Source: Edaphochlamys debaryana
Taxonomy: Eukaryota; Chlorophyta; Chlorophyceae; Chlamydomonadales
Direction of reading: 5' to 3'
Assembly (NCBI GenBank): GCA_016858145.1
Contig: JAEHOE010000142.1
Location: forward strand, 248,001 to 312,000
Length of the DNA: 64,000 nt
In this document: positions 1 through 11,485 of the stretch, piece after piece
How the letters are laid out: each line of letters starts with the position of its first letter
Position numbering within the stretch: the stretch's first letter is position 1
Notes under the pieces: generated by a model
What the model was told of the DNA's origin: nothing
Database searches by the model: none
Seen by the model: the letters and a program-made list of their open reading frames with translations, nothing else
Position numbers and translations under genes: made by a program

Positions 1-112
1 AATAGAAAGGGCTTGGGAGCAGACCCGACCGTCAAGTGGCAACCGCGTGACGCTGGCTCGGCTGTGCTCGCTGCCTCCTGCCCTGGCTTCCGCCCCGGCT
101 CCCCATCCGCAG

Positions 113-3100
113 GTGGCCCCGCTCACACTCAACGTTACGGTGCCCCCCTGCGCCCTGGGGGAGGTGGCTCTGGACCAGGGCTACCTGTGCAGCCGGTGGG
201 GAGGGCTGGGGTTGGGGTTGGGGTGGGGTTGGGGTGGGGTTGGGGTGGGTGGCGGTTTCTCTTTTGGTGGCAACGGTGGACTGGAGGGAGGGACTGGACG
301 GGGGCGGAAGGGGCTGCGAGGAGTCATGTACGGTGCCTCGGCAGCAGGTGGAGTGCAGTGGGGTGGGGGTGGGGGGTGGGGGGGGCGGGGGGGCGGCATG
401 GAAGGATTGGGCTTGGAATGGAGGAGAACGAAGGGGCGGGGATGGGGAGGGGAGTCACAGAGGGGACACAGCTGGCCGGGCGGGCGGGGGAATCGCCGCT
501 CCGCCTTGCCACCCATGGCATCCCTCGTAATGCCAGTTCGTCTCTTCTAGGTGTCAGCTGCTGTTGAGTCTATACATCTTTCTGCCACTTCCCCCTTCCC
601 CACTAGGTGTCAGCCCAACACCTTCAGTCTGGACGTGGACCCCCCCATCCCCGGGGCAGCGGCCCCGCCCCTGGCCCCGCCCCCGCCCTCACCCGCTGCC
701 GACGGCGCTTCCGGGGGTGACGGCAGCGGCGGCGATGGCAGCGTGACGGCGGTGGTGGGGCGGTGCCTGGGCTGCCCGTCCAACGCAGTGTGAGATGGGG
801 CGGGGAGGGAAGGGACAGTTCCCCTGGAGGGCCTGTCGGGACCGGTTGATCGACAAAGGAGAGCGCCTTGTGCCTCGGACCCGTCAAGACCGCAAGCGGG
901 CTTGCATTGCGAACCTGACGCCATTACGTCCTCCCGCGCCCGCATCATCACCCTGTACTGCCCCTTTTCCCTTCGCTGCACGCCCCCCTCGCCCTCGGAT
1001 AAGGCAGCTGCACGGGCGGCGCTAGGAAACTAAGTGGTTTTTCTGACCCCTGCGTTCACTCCTCCCCCTCGCGCCCCCCACAGCTGCACGGGCGGCGCGG
1101 TGGTGGTGCCCGCGCCCGGCTACTGGCACTCGGCGGCCAACAGCACACATATGCACAAGTGCCCCAACCTGGAGGCCTGCAGGTGGGGGGGCTGGGGGCG
1201 GAAATGGGGTGGGCGGTAGGGCCCGGCAGAGGGCCCTAGCGGACTGCCTGCATTTGTTGGCCCGTGAGGGTTTGACGCCCCGCCCCTGGGCCCGACACTT
1301 GGGGCTGAGTCGGCAGATACCGATCGAGATCTTAATCGGGATACTTTGCCTTCCGTGGTCAGGGACGGTGACGACGACGCCAATGCACGCCTGATCAGAT
1401 GCCAGGAGCGGTGGTGAGGCCAGGAAGGCGGGCAAGGGGGGCACCGCGGCTGCAGGGTCCTTCGCTTTGCGCAACTCTCGGCCACCAACTACCAAACTGC
1501 TTACCGGTAATTACGCCAACCGCCAACCGCCCGCAGGTACGCGTACTTTGGCGCCTCCTGGCGCTTGCAGGGCCTGGGCGCGGACGGCACGGGCGGGGAG
1601 CGCGTGATCGGGGCCTACGTGGACAACATGAGGTGCGGCGGTTAGCGGTTGGCGGTCAGTTGGTTGACCGTTGGCCGCTTGACCTATGGTTCACCGCGTG
1701 ACAAATTTCTTCGTGCAACCATTTAGGCCATTACCTAGCCTTCCCCTCTTCTTTCCACGTTACAACAGGGCCGCCCTCAACGGCTCCTTCGCCCTGGGGT
1801 CCCCCTCGGGCCCAGCCGGACCCGGCCCAACCTCCCCGCTGGCCCCCGGGGGCGCTTTCGACGGCTTCCTGCTCGACTGCGTGCTGTGGGGTACGACAGC
1901 CGGCATCGGCGGTGCGGCGGCGTCCGGACTGTACGGCACGCCCGCTGCCGTACCCGCCGAGTGGTCGTACATGAAGATGCAGTGCACCGAGGTGATTTTT
2001 GCGCTGAGGGCTGCTATCTAGCAATCTAGGCCTCCCAGTATCTCCAAGCGCCTGATTCCTGCAGCCCTAGCCTTCATGCCCCCTCTATCCAATCAACCTC
2101 CCCGCCCCCGGCCCCCCACGTGCCCAGGGTTACGCCGGCACGCTGTGCGCCACGTGCGTGCCCGTGGACGGGCAGCAGTACGCCCTGGACACAGATCTCA
2201 ACTGCAACCCCTGCTTCACCGACTGGCAGGTGCATGCGCTTAGGATGCGTAGGGTGGGCGCGTGAAATGAAGTAGTGCAGGCGCGTGTGCGTGCGCGTGT
2301 GACAGAGGCTGACGCGCAGGACAAGGGAAAACTGGGTGGGCCTGGCCGGCCCTTGGGTGGGCCTGGCCGGGGGAAGCGAGAAAGAAATGGGCTTGAGGCG
2401 AATTGTGGCTTAGTGGCGGCGCACTTCAGCGGCCGATGCGACCCCTTGTCACATGCTGAGGCTCATGCGCCTGCTGGGCGTGCTGTACCCTGCTGTGCAG
2501 ACGGTGCTGATCGGTGTGGGCGTCTTCGTCGCCAACACCCTGTGGCTGGGTGAGGCAGGGGAACAGGAGGGGGGCAGGGAGGGGGCAAAGATGGGGTCCC
2601 CAACGGCCCGGCTCTAGCCATCCACCCAACTCCAGTAATCACGACCGAGCCCCCCCCCCATCACCTCGGCAATCCGCCCACCCCCCCCAAGGCTTCTCCG
2701 TGCTCATGACCTTCCTGACCGACTACACCCGACTGGACGAGGAGCTGCCGGCAGCTGACGTCCTAAAGGTCCTCATCGTGCACTTCCAGGCGGGTGTTGG
2801 AGGGGTTTAGGGGGGAGGGGCGGGAGGGGAGGCCAGGGGGGGAAGGAGGCACATCATGCGCTGTCAGGCCAGGGGGAGCAAGGGGCGCACCGGTCTAGCT
2901 CCCGGCCTGCTCCCTGCTCACCCGCCCCCTGTCAACATCTTTCCTCTTCCTTCCTGCCCTCCCTTTTTACACTCACCCCCCCCCCCCCCAGTTCTTCCTT
3001 ATCGTGACGCGGCTCAACCTGGACTGGCCGGCCAGCGTGACGGCGCTGCAGTCGGTGCTGGGCAGCGCCACGGGCACCATCAAGCAGGTGGGGGGGCGGA

Positions 3101-6100
3101 GGGGGGTGCCAGTTGCTGTGTATGTGTGCGTGCTTGGCAGCGCCACGGGCACCATCAAGCAGGTGGGGGGATGGGGGCATGAGGGGAGGTGATGGGGTTT
3201 CAGCAAAACACAGCTTGACTGAGGGCAGAGCTCAGCAATGAGTGAGGGAGGGGACCATAAAGCAGCAATCGCCCACGCCCCGGGCGCAAGCACCGCACTT
3301 CCCGCCGCGGAGCCGGACGGTGGAGGAGCGGTCCGCCTGCTGCCATTGTCGCCCATGCACACACCCCTGCCCTTCCGCCCCCACCCGCCCAGGTGTACGC
3401 TCCCTCCTGCTTATGGCCGGACGCCGACAGCGGCACACAGGCCACCGTGCAGGTGCGCGCTGGCCAGCAGGGCCAGGGGCTGCCCCTGTTTGGTTTGGGG
3501 ACCACAACAGCCGCGTGTCACTGGATTCTGTGTGTCTCCGTGCTCATGGTGTGTGCGAAGGGCGGAGTCCGGCGGGGAAAGGGCGTGCAGCCCCAGTCGC
3601 AGAGGGTCTTGAGGCCATACCATTCTGCGGGTCAGGCGCTGCCTCGGCGTGGGTGTTTGGGAACACAGGGTGCACAGGAGTGCTATCCAGCCGTGCAGCT
3701 AGTTGCGGCGAGTCTTGAGGCCATACCCTCAGCCACTCACGTCCCCCCCGCTGCTTCCCCTCGCCTCTGCCTCGTCTCCCCCTCCCTCCCGCTCCCCCCC
3801 TGTCAGGTCCTGTCGGGTCTGCTGCTGCCCATTGCCTCTGTGGCACTCGTGGCAGTGCTCTGGAGCGTGCGGTGAGGTCGGGGTGGAGCAGGGCAAAGTT
3901 GCGGGTCAACTATCGGGAGGTGGCCGAACTTGTGTTTCCCCAAGTGCCAGAGGCTTAGAATGCCTGGCTTTTCTTGGGTCCCTACCCGCGTTGGACCAAG
4001 TACGGAGTGAACCGCCGTGTGTCTTGCGTGCGGTGGAGCCCCGTGCTGTCGTTGCCTCGTTGGCTTGAGCCTCATGATGCCTGACCTCCGCACTACGTTC
4101 GTGCCGTACCGTACCGTACCGCCATGCCGTACAGGTACTTCTACTGGAACCAGGAGTGGTACTACACGCGCAAGACGGCGGCGGCGGTTGCCCGCGCGGA
4201 GGCCGAGCGGCGGCGCGCTGAGCTGGCGATGCGTCAGGCCGAGTACGAACAAATGAAGGAGGCGGCGCGGAGCCTGAAGAGGTGCGTGGGGGCTGCGAAT
4301 GTGTACACTGACTTCATGGTATTGCATCTCGTGTGAGGTGTGAGGTCCCTTGTAAGCGGGAAGGGGTCCATGTATGCGAGGGTACAGGCGTAAGGCCGGC
4401 TGCCAACGAATCCAGGATGTCGACCTTTGCCGCCGTCCGCCCCTCTGCCCTCCACCCCAGCAGGGCCCAGTCCAAACCCAACACCATCTCCCGAGCCCCA
4501 AGCAGGTAAGCACGGGGGGCACCCAGAGCCAGCACTCAGACAGGAACCCCTGGACCCTCGTTTCGAGCCCTCTGAGTGCCGTACTTGTGTCGTACTGCCG
4601 TACGCTTGATTGTCGTACTGTCATCCCCGCTTTGGCACGCCGCGCAGGAGTCCCTTCACGCAGCTGGGTTCAATGTTCAGCAGCCTCCGCCGCGCCGCCA
4701 GCCGCCACGGCACCGGCCCCAACGCCACACCCGGTTTCGGAGCCTCAGCGGCGGTGTCGCCGGCGCCCTCGGCGGCGCCGTCGCGTCGCTACACCGACGG
4801 CACCCCGGAGAGCGTGCCGCAGACGCCGTTCCTGCCGCCGCCGCCGCCGCTGCTGCCGCTAGCAGCGGCGACGTCGCTTCAGCGGGCCGACGCGGCGGCG
4901 GTCGTTTTGCCGACGGGAACAATGGCAGCGGCGGCAGCGGCAGCGGTGCCAAACTCCATCGCTAGGCCCGTCAGCAGTGGTGACGGCGGTGGCGGCGGCG
5001 GCGGGGCCAACGGCGGCGGGGCCAATGAAGCGCGGTCGGGGCCAAGTCGGTTGGCAGTTGGCTTGAAGTCGCCGGGACCGGTGGCGGAGGCGAGGGAGTC
5101 GCCGTCACTGTCGGAGGCAGAGGCGGCGGAGGTGGAGGCAGGGCAGCGGCCGTCGGCGACGGTTGGGCTCGAGATGGCGCCGGCGGTTGACGGCGCCGAC
5201 CCAACCAACAACAACCCGCTGTACGGCACCTCGGCGAGGTCAACCACCAGTGACGAGGTCGCGCTCCACCACTACAACGGTCACAACCATCAACCCAACC
5301 GCCACTCGCCGCCTCAGCCGCGGCCCGTGGCGGCGCCGCCGGCTCTGTACCCGCCGGCCGCCAACCTGCCGCCGCCGCTGGCGCCAGAGAGCCTGGCGGC
5401 GGCGTCCGCGGCGGCGGCGACGGCGGTGGCGCCTCCGCCGCCGGGTCTTCCGCCGCTGCTGCTTCACCTCCACCACCAACAGGCCCAGGTGAGGCCACCT
5501 CAGTCCTTGCCCTCGCGCCTATGCCTACGGTACCCTCGGACCGCACCCTGCGTCCCTGCCCACCCCTGCCTATCCTCGCCTGTCGCCACACGCCTGCCCC
5601 CGCCCTCCCTTGGCCTACAATCAGCCCCGCTGCCCGACCCTGCCTCCCTGCCCCAACCCCTGCCCGCACAACCCCCCTGCCCTCACAACCCCCCTGCCCG
5701 CACAACCCCCCTGCCCGCACAACCCCCCTGCCCGCACAACCCCCCTGCCCGCACAACCCCCCTGCCCGCACAACCCCCCTGCCCTCACAACCCCAGGAGC
5801 AGCAGCTGCAGCAGCAGCAGGCAATCATCGATCACCTGCAGGTGAGCCCAGCACGCCCCGGGTATCGGCTTGCGTGCGGCCTACATACACGCATGATCCA
5901 TATCGTAAACCCCCATGCCTCCATACGCCAAAAGCCAGCGATCCATCGAGCCCTTTCATGTTGCGGTACATCCCCCGACCCATACCGTTATTGACACACC
6001 GTATGCCCTCTCGTATGCCCGCAGCGTCAACTGACCAAGCAGACATCGGTTAACAGTATTGCTCGCGGACCCGGCAGCACCACCTCCCGGCACGGCACCA

Positions 6101-9100
6101 GCTACAGCAATCGGTACGGCTTTAACAGCAGCAGCCGGTACGGCAACGTGCCCAGTAACCGGTACGGCAACGTCGGCTCGTCCTTCCGTACGCTGCACGA
6201 GGTGAACTCGGGCGAGGCTCCGTCGGAAGCGCCGCAAGCGCGGAACGGCAACGGCTTGGACGAGCATGGAGATACGCCGTACGACGGCGAGGAGGACGAT
6301 CTGCCGCGTCTGCGGATCTTCAAGCATCGCGAGGCGATCTCGTTCGTGGATGCGACCATGTCTCTGGGTCAGCAGCTGTTCCTGGTCCTCATGGTATGTC
6401 TGAGGGCTGAGGGCTTAAGGGGGAGGGGGGTTGAGGGGGGTGGTGGCATCCAGCGAGCTCAGACCAAAAAGGCTGTGCCCGACGTATGAAGCGGTATGTG
6501 GGCGCACTTTGAATCTTGGGGCGGCAAGACGCACGGAGCCTCACCCCATGGTGACGGACGGCCGAGTCGTTGTCCCACGGGCAGATGGAAAAGCGCTGCG
6601 TCCCCTCCAATCGCCGCTCGCTCCCCCCCGCTCCCACTCTCCCTGCCCGTCCCACCCTCCGCCCAGGTCACGTCCTTCGTGCTCATGCCCAATTGGGCCA
6701 CTGAGGCGCTGTCCATATTCGGTGAGCCCCCAGGGTTAATAGTTCAGGGTTTGCGGTTTAGAATCTAGGTCCAGCAGGTCGGCTTGGGAGCAAGGGCGGC
6801 AGGGGGCTTTTGGTGTGGCTCGCGTCTTGTGCTCGGTGTGCCATGGGGTGTAGCATCAAATGTGCTAAGCCCTAGCCATGCATCGCACTCATTGGCCCTC
6901 GCCGCCGCTTGCCCTTGCTCCACCCTCCCCTCAACCCCTGGTCCCCTGACCTCCCCCCCGGCCCGCCCTCTGCGCCGCAGCCTGCTACCGGCTTGATGAC
7001 CTGGAGGGCAGCTACGCCCAGTTCCAAAAGGTACGGCACACTTAGCGTACAGCATCGTACGACACCTTGTGTGTAATGTGCATGGCTTGGCGCCTGGCTA
7101 CATGCCCAGCTCACCCCTTTGACCCCTGCCCTTCAACATGCCCTTACGCCCCTTGTTCTCCTTTGTTCCCACAATTGTTGCCTACCGGTGCCTGTCCACT
7201 CCAGGCAACCTGGAAGTACGGCTACTGGTGGGTACCGGTATTGGAACCGGGGTACCGGGGTGGGTAGCGGTGGGTAGCGGTGGGTACCGGGGTGGGTAGT
7301 GGGAGCCCGAGGAGAGAGCCACACAGGGGGGCCGATGGGCGGGGGGCTGCCGGTGTTGCGCAGGGGGCCTCGCCCGTCCGCAAGTGAGACCCCGCAATGG
7401 GCCATCCCCTTCCCTTCCCTTCTGTGCCCTTCCCTCCTGCCCCAGGGTTCGGGACATGAACCAGGAGTGCTATACGGGCCACCACCTGGACTTGTGAGCG
7501 GGGGCCTGAGGGGCGGTGGGGTTTCTCAGTTTGGGCCTTGGGCTCGGGCTGCTCCTCGTGTGGCGAGACCCGCACGTTTCTCAGTTCGGTGGGGTTTCTC
7601 CGTTTCTCAGTTCGGGACCTTGGGCTCGGGCTCCTTGGGCGCGACCTGCACGCCTCAAGACGTCGGCTTCCAAACGTGCTGCCCGTGACCTCCGCCCTCC
7701 TCCGCGCATCCCTTCTTCAACCTCTTCCCCTCTTGATGCCTACCTCCAACCTCCAACCAACTCCCTCTACAACCCTAGCCCCACCCTCAACCCCCTGTCC
7801 CCTTACCCCACCCCAGCTGGGTCCCCATCGGCGTTGTCTCCGTGGTGGTGCTGTGTCTGGCCATGCCCCTGATCAACGCCGCCCTTATGGTCCGTAACCG
7901 GAAAGATCTGGAGAAACCGCATGTCGTACAGGTGTACGGATTCCTGTACAGGTCGTACAAGTGAGTGCCGCAGCGCCGTGCACGCAGGCACGCAGCGCCA
8001 CCCCTGGCCGCAAGCAACAGAGCAAGGACTGTTGCGGACGCATCTCCATGTACGGCAACCGTACGGTACCGTACGGCGCACCCTTGGTCCCCATTCGATT
8101 GTGTCTGTCCCTCCTCCTCAGGCCTCAGTACTACTACTGGGAGTCGCTGAGTCAGGCGCAGACGCTGCTCTTGGTGGTGGTGGAGGTGTTCGGTGAGGCC
8201 GACGGGAGGAGAGAGGGCGGGGTGGGAAGGGTTGACGAGGAGGGAGGGCCGCCAGGCCCTGGGGCGAGTCTGTCCGCCCGGCAGTCGGCACATGACGCCA
8301 CTGGTTGGCGGCAGGAAGCTCCGATCCTTGGGGCGCCCTCCCGGACCGTGTGCGGTCACCTTGCGTGTTATCTTGCGCTCCGGATGCTGCAAGCTAGCAT
8401 GTGATTAGTAATCTCCCCCCTGCGCTGGCCTCTGCCCACCAGGCCGCACGCTGGCGGTGTACCACCAGGCCCTGCTGCTGGAGGTGGGGGTGGGGGTGTG
8501 GGCCTGGGCAATGGGCCCTTGACTTAAGGGAGTGGCGGGGGTTGCGCGCAGCCCCGACGCATCCGGCCCTGGCCCGCATACGGCTCTGGCCACAACGCCT
8601 GACCCCGCCCAAGCGGCTTGCTCCCGGTTGACCCCTCTCTCGTTCTGCCGCTCCTTCTGACCCCCCTTGCCCCCCCCCCTCCCCCCCTGTCAGGTGATCC
8701 TCCTGGCCTTCCTCATGCTCAACACCTTCTTCTCCCCCCTCAAGCACAAGCTGCTCACAAAGCTGCAGCTGCTATCGCTGGGGACAGTGTGCCTCACGGG
8801 TGGGTGGGGCGGGTAGCAACACAGCACAGCATAACACAAGGTTGCCGTGCTGTGGCGTGCGTGGCGTGCTGCGTTTTAAACGAATTGGCACCACAGCTCA
8901 TGAGCAACACATTGTGGACTGCGAATCCGCACAGCCTTCAACCCCTCACCTGCGACGCCACAGAGCAGCACCTCCCCGGTCCGTGCTGGCCCCACCGCCT
9001 CGCCACCCCACTTCCCACCCCTCCCCCTCCGATGCCCAACCCTTCCCCCTGCCTCCATCCAGTGTGCCTGGGCATGTTCACAACGGGGACAGACAGCGTG

Positions 9101-9743
9101 TCTGCGGTGAGGCGCGGGTGTGGGTGGGCTCAGGGCCTCCTGAGCGCAACCTTCTTAGTCCTCGCTAGGACCCCCATCCTCGACGCTCTCTCCAATCACT
9201 ATAACGTTCTCCAAGTTTGCCTGGCCATCGGTCTTTCCCCTCCCCTACACCCACCGGACTTTTCCCGCCTCCCCCCGCCCTTACAACCCCTCCCCCTGAC
9301 AGGCCAGCGATGCCCTCCTGGGAGCGGCGGTGCTGGTGGTCAACTGCCTCATCATCGCCGCCTTCCTCTGCCTCTTCCTCTACCGCGCGCTGCCCACCTT
9401 CAAGCGCAAGGCGGCCAAGTACATGCGCAAGTGGGGCTACGAGCCCGACCGGCTGCACCTGCAGCTCTCGCGGGTGGTCACACGCATGACGCCCCGGGTG
9501 CTTCGCCGCACGCCCGTGGCATCGGGGCGGGAGCCGGAGGGAATCGGGCTGGGGCTGGAAGGTGTGAAGGAGGAGGGGGCAAAGGAGGAGGGCAAGTCGC
9601 GCGGTGGGGCGGAGGGGCAAGAGCAAGGGGGCGGGGAGGTGGGGGGGCAGGGGTCTAGGAAGGGGCAGGGGCCGGCGCCAGTGAGCGATAACGGTCGGGT
9701 GAACGGCGCGGCGGGTGATGTCGTGGGCAGTGGTAACGTGTAG
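113..9743 (+). CDS. Polytopic cysteine-rich surface membrane protein, 3' part (5' end outside window)
   Basis: Predicted plasma-membrane protein with an extracellular Cys-rich part and many membrane spans; biochemical role unknown. Exons: 113-195, 607-789, 1084-1182, 1537-1632, 1769-1991, 2128-2229, 2414-2549, 2692-2789, 2992-3087, 3393-3452, 3807-3871, 4135-4281, 4648-5488, 5797-5841, 6025-6393, 6667-6721, 6981-7030, 7205-7227, 7446-7493, 7817-7960, 8122-8192, 8443-8483, 8694-8799, 9063-9106, 9303-9743. These give 1,221 codons in one frame, ending in TAG. The first exons carry APGYWH...HKCPN and GYAGTLCATC, typical of ephrin-receptor/GCC2-GCC3-like Cys repeats in algal surface proteins. Hydrophobic spans follow at 2480-3010 and 3807-3871. 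A charged helix (4135-4281) and a low-complexity exon (4648-5488) form a long loop, then further spans lie at 6360-6721 and 7817-9380, with a basic, Gly/Glu-rich tail. Small-exon edges, especially 2414, are the least certain. The gene starts upstream of base 1. Confidence 0.8.
196..606 (+). repeat. Intron with G-rich (GGGGTTGGGGT)-like tract
   Basis: Intron of the first gene. Bases about 197-251 are a sense-strand run of GGGG blocks separated by TT or T, enough for several G-quadruplex arrangements. Further G runs lie at 358-392. A second possible acceptor (TCTTCTAG at 543-550) precedes the chosen one (CCCCACTAG ending at 606). Confidence 0.6.
5651..5796 (+). repeat. 17-bp intronic minisatellite, about 8 copies
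   Basis: Tandem copies of a 17-bp unit containing TGCCCGCACAACCCCCC (two copies read TGCCCTCACA) fill the 3' half of the intron 5489-5796 and run straight into its CCCCAG acceptor, so the array also serves as the C-rich tract. Confidence 0.9.
7518..7660 (+). repeat. Imperfect tandem duplication in an intron
   Basis: A block starting TTTCTCAGTT and ending GCGA(C/G)...GCACG is present twice with small changes inside the intron 7494-7816. Just upstream, 7255-7300 holds short GGTGGGTA(G/C)C repeats. No coding content is seen. Confidence 0.6.
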
Positions 9744-10218
9744 GCTGCTTGGTTGGCTAGAAATTAGCATCCCCAGACCGCAGAAGCAGGATGGTCTGTT
9801 TCTGAGGGCTAATGGGTCACGCAATGGCAGAAGGGAGCAGCCTTGCGGCAAATGGCGAGCGAGTGTATCAAGCTTGTGAAGATGCATGCAACTGGCGGGT
9901 GAAGCTTCCCGTGGGGCTTGATGAGTTGGGCTTTTATTTCTTCTGCTCGTTCGTGGGAGCTCTTATACTCCATGGGGCATCCCTCTCTAGCTAACCATTC
10001 ATCGGAGTGCACTTGCGCTGCAAATGGGCGTGACCTACCGAGTCTACACAGATAGTGAGCGAGCAGCGCGCGTAGGCAGGGCTGGCTGGGCTCTGTACGG
10101 GCGCGTGTGGTATCGGTCGAGTCGACGCAGACTACTGCTGAGCGCCTTCCACCGGGGCGCGTGCCTATTCAAGGTGTCAGCAGGCCAATGCAGGGTATTT
10201 GTTCGTACCATGATTAAG

Positions 10219-10223
10219 TGTAA
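10219..10223 (+). terminator. Candidate polyadenylation signal TGTAA
   Basis: First TGTAA on the + strand after the stop at 9743, about 475 bases downstream. TGTAA is the usual polyadenylation signal of volvocine algae. Another copy lies at 10946-10950. Nothing between them looks coding. Confidence 0.45.
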
Positions 10224-11057
10224 GACTGAGGACCAAGCTGTCATGCGTATTTACTGGCACGTTCGGTTTGAGGGCAGATGGGTGGCCGTTAGCGGTTGCC
10301 TTGAGGCGGGTACGGTGCAGAGGGTGAACGGGTTGCCACCGGGATCCCTTAGGAGTCGTGTGGGAGCAAGAGTCGTGAGGGCTCTGCAGTTGAGTGCTGC
10401 TGGGCAATTGAGCATGTCAGGGGCCCGGGAGGAGTAGACAGGGCCCAACTGCCGTCTTGGGCCTGGAGGCAAGGCTGGAGGGCTTGGTGGGGTCGGAGGG
10501 GGGTGCAGGCGTGTGTATTGGCACGGCCTTGCACGGCAGTCGGGAGGCCGGCTGCGCCTGCTTGGGGTCGGAAGGTGCCGCCCACGGCACCTTCCCGAGG
10601 CACTGCTAGTGGACAGGCAGCAAGACCCGTCCCTTGTGTCCTTAGGTTGGCATTCAACCATTGGTCGCCTCCAGGAGAGGCTAGTTAACTGGCAGCCCTT
10701 CCAGCCAGCTTACAACCTCTGGCCAGTGGTGACATGAGCAACAACGGTCACCTAGAGCGACGGTTAGCTCCAGGGACGCGAGTGCCACCGAAACAGCACG
10801 GTGTAGAGCTACGGGGGCGCGTACCCGCAGCGCAGCGAGTCCTTGCCTCGGGAAGGTCCCGGGAAGTATGCAGGGAGGTGTCGCCTACCAGTGTGAGCCC
10901 GTAACTGGGCGTGACAAAGCAGCTCGTTTGGGACGGATCGACGCATGTAACATCTGAGTGTCTCTGCCTCTGCCATAGACCCGGGGCGCGGCGCGCGGCA
11001 GACACACGCCCACACAGCGCAGCTTATCCTTTTAAGCTGTCCCAGGTCCAAACGATG

Positions 11058-11062
11058 TTACA
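11058..11062 (-). terminator. Candidate polyadenylation signal TGTAA for the - strand protease gene
   Basis: TTACA on the + strand, which is TGTAA on the - strand, about 425 bases past the stop codon at 11486. A second candidate lies at 10720-10724. The convergent + gene has its own signal at 10219, so the two 3' ends probably do not overlap. Confidence 0.4.
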
Positions 11063-11485
11063 AACAATGAACCAGCCCTCGGTTGAACAATGATGGACGG
11101 AGGGCCCCATCTACCCATGCATGCCCGCATCGCAATCCCAGGAGGTATCTACCAACAGGTAGCATTATTGCTCGCCCCATCAGCTGCCCCGTCCCGCGCA
11201 TCACCCACACACAACACGAGCGCACCCGGCTTCCTTGCATGAATAAACTACATAGCGTTGTGCATCCTCCTTAGGGTCAGTGGCTCAGTGCCGGCCCCGC
11301 TGTGGAAGCCCACCCGCGAGCACCACATTGCTTTGGCCCCTTGAGCAATAGCACGTGATAGAATCTCACTTTCAGATCATGAATTTGCAGCAAATCTGAG
11401 TCAAAGCTTGTGGTACGGAGTACAACGACAGAATCATCACGGCTGCTTAGCAAATTCCGACTTTCCGTAGCGGCATAGCGGCTCA

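Noticed and set aside
208..251. Telomeric repeat
   Set aside because: Volvocine telomeres are TTTTAGGG; this tract is GGGGTTGGGGT and sits inside an intron.
5651..5796. CRISPR-like array
   Set aside because: Units are contiguous 17-mers without spacers and lie in an intron of a eukaryotic gene.
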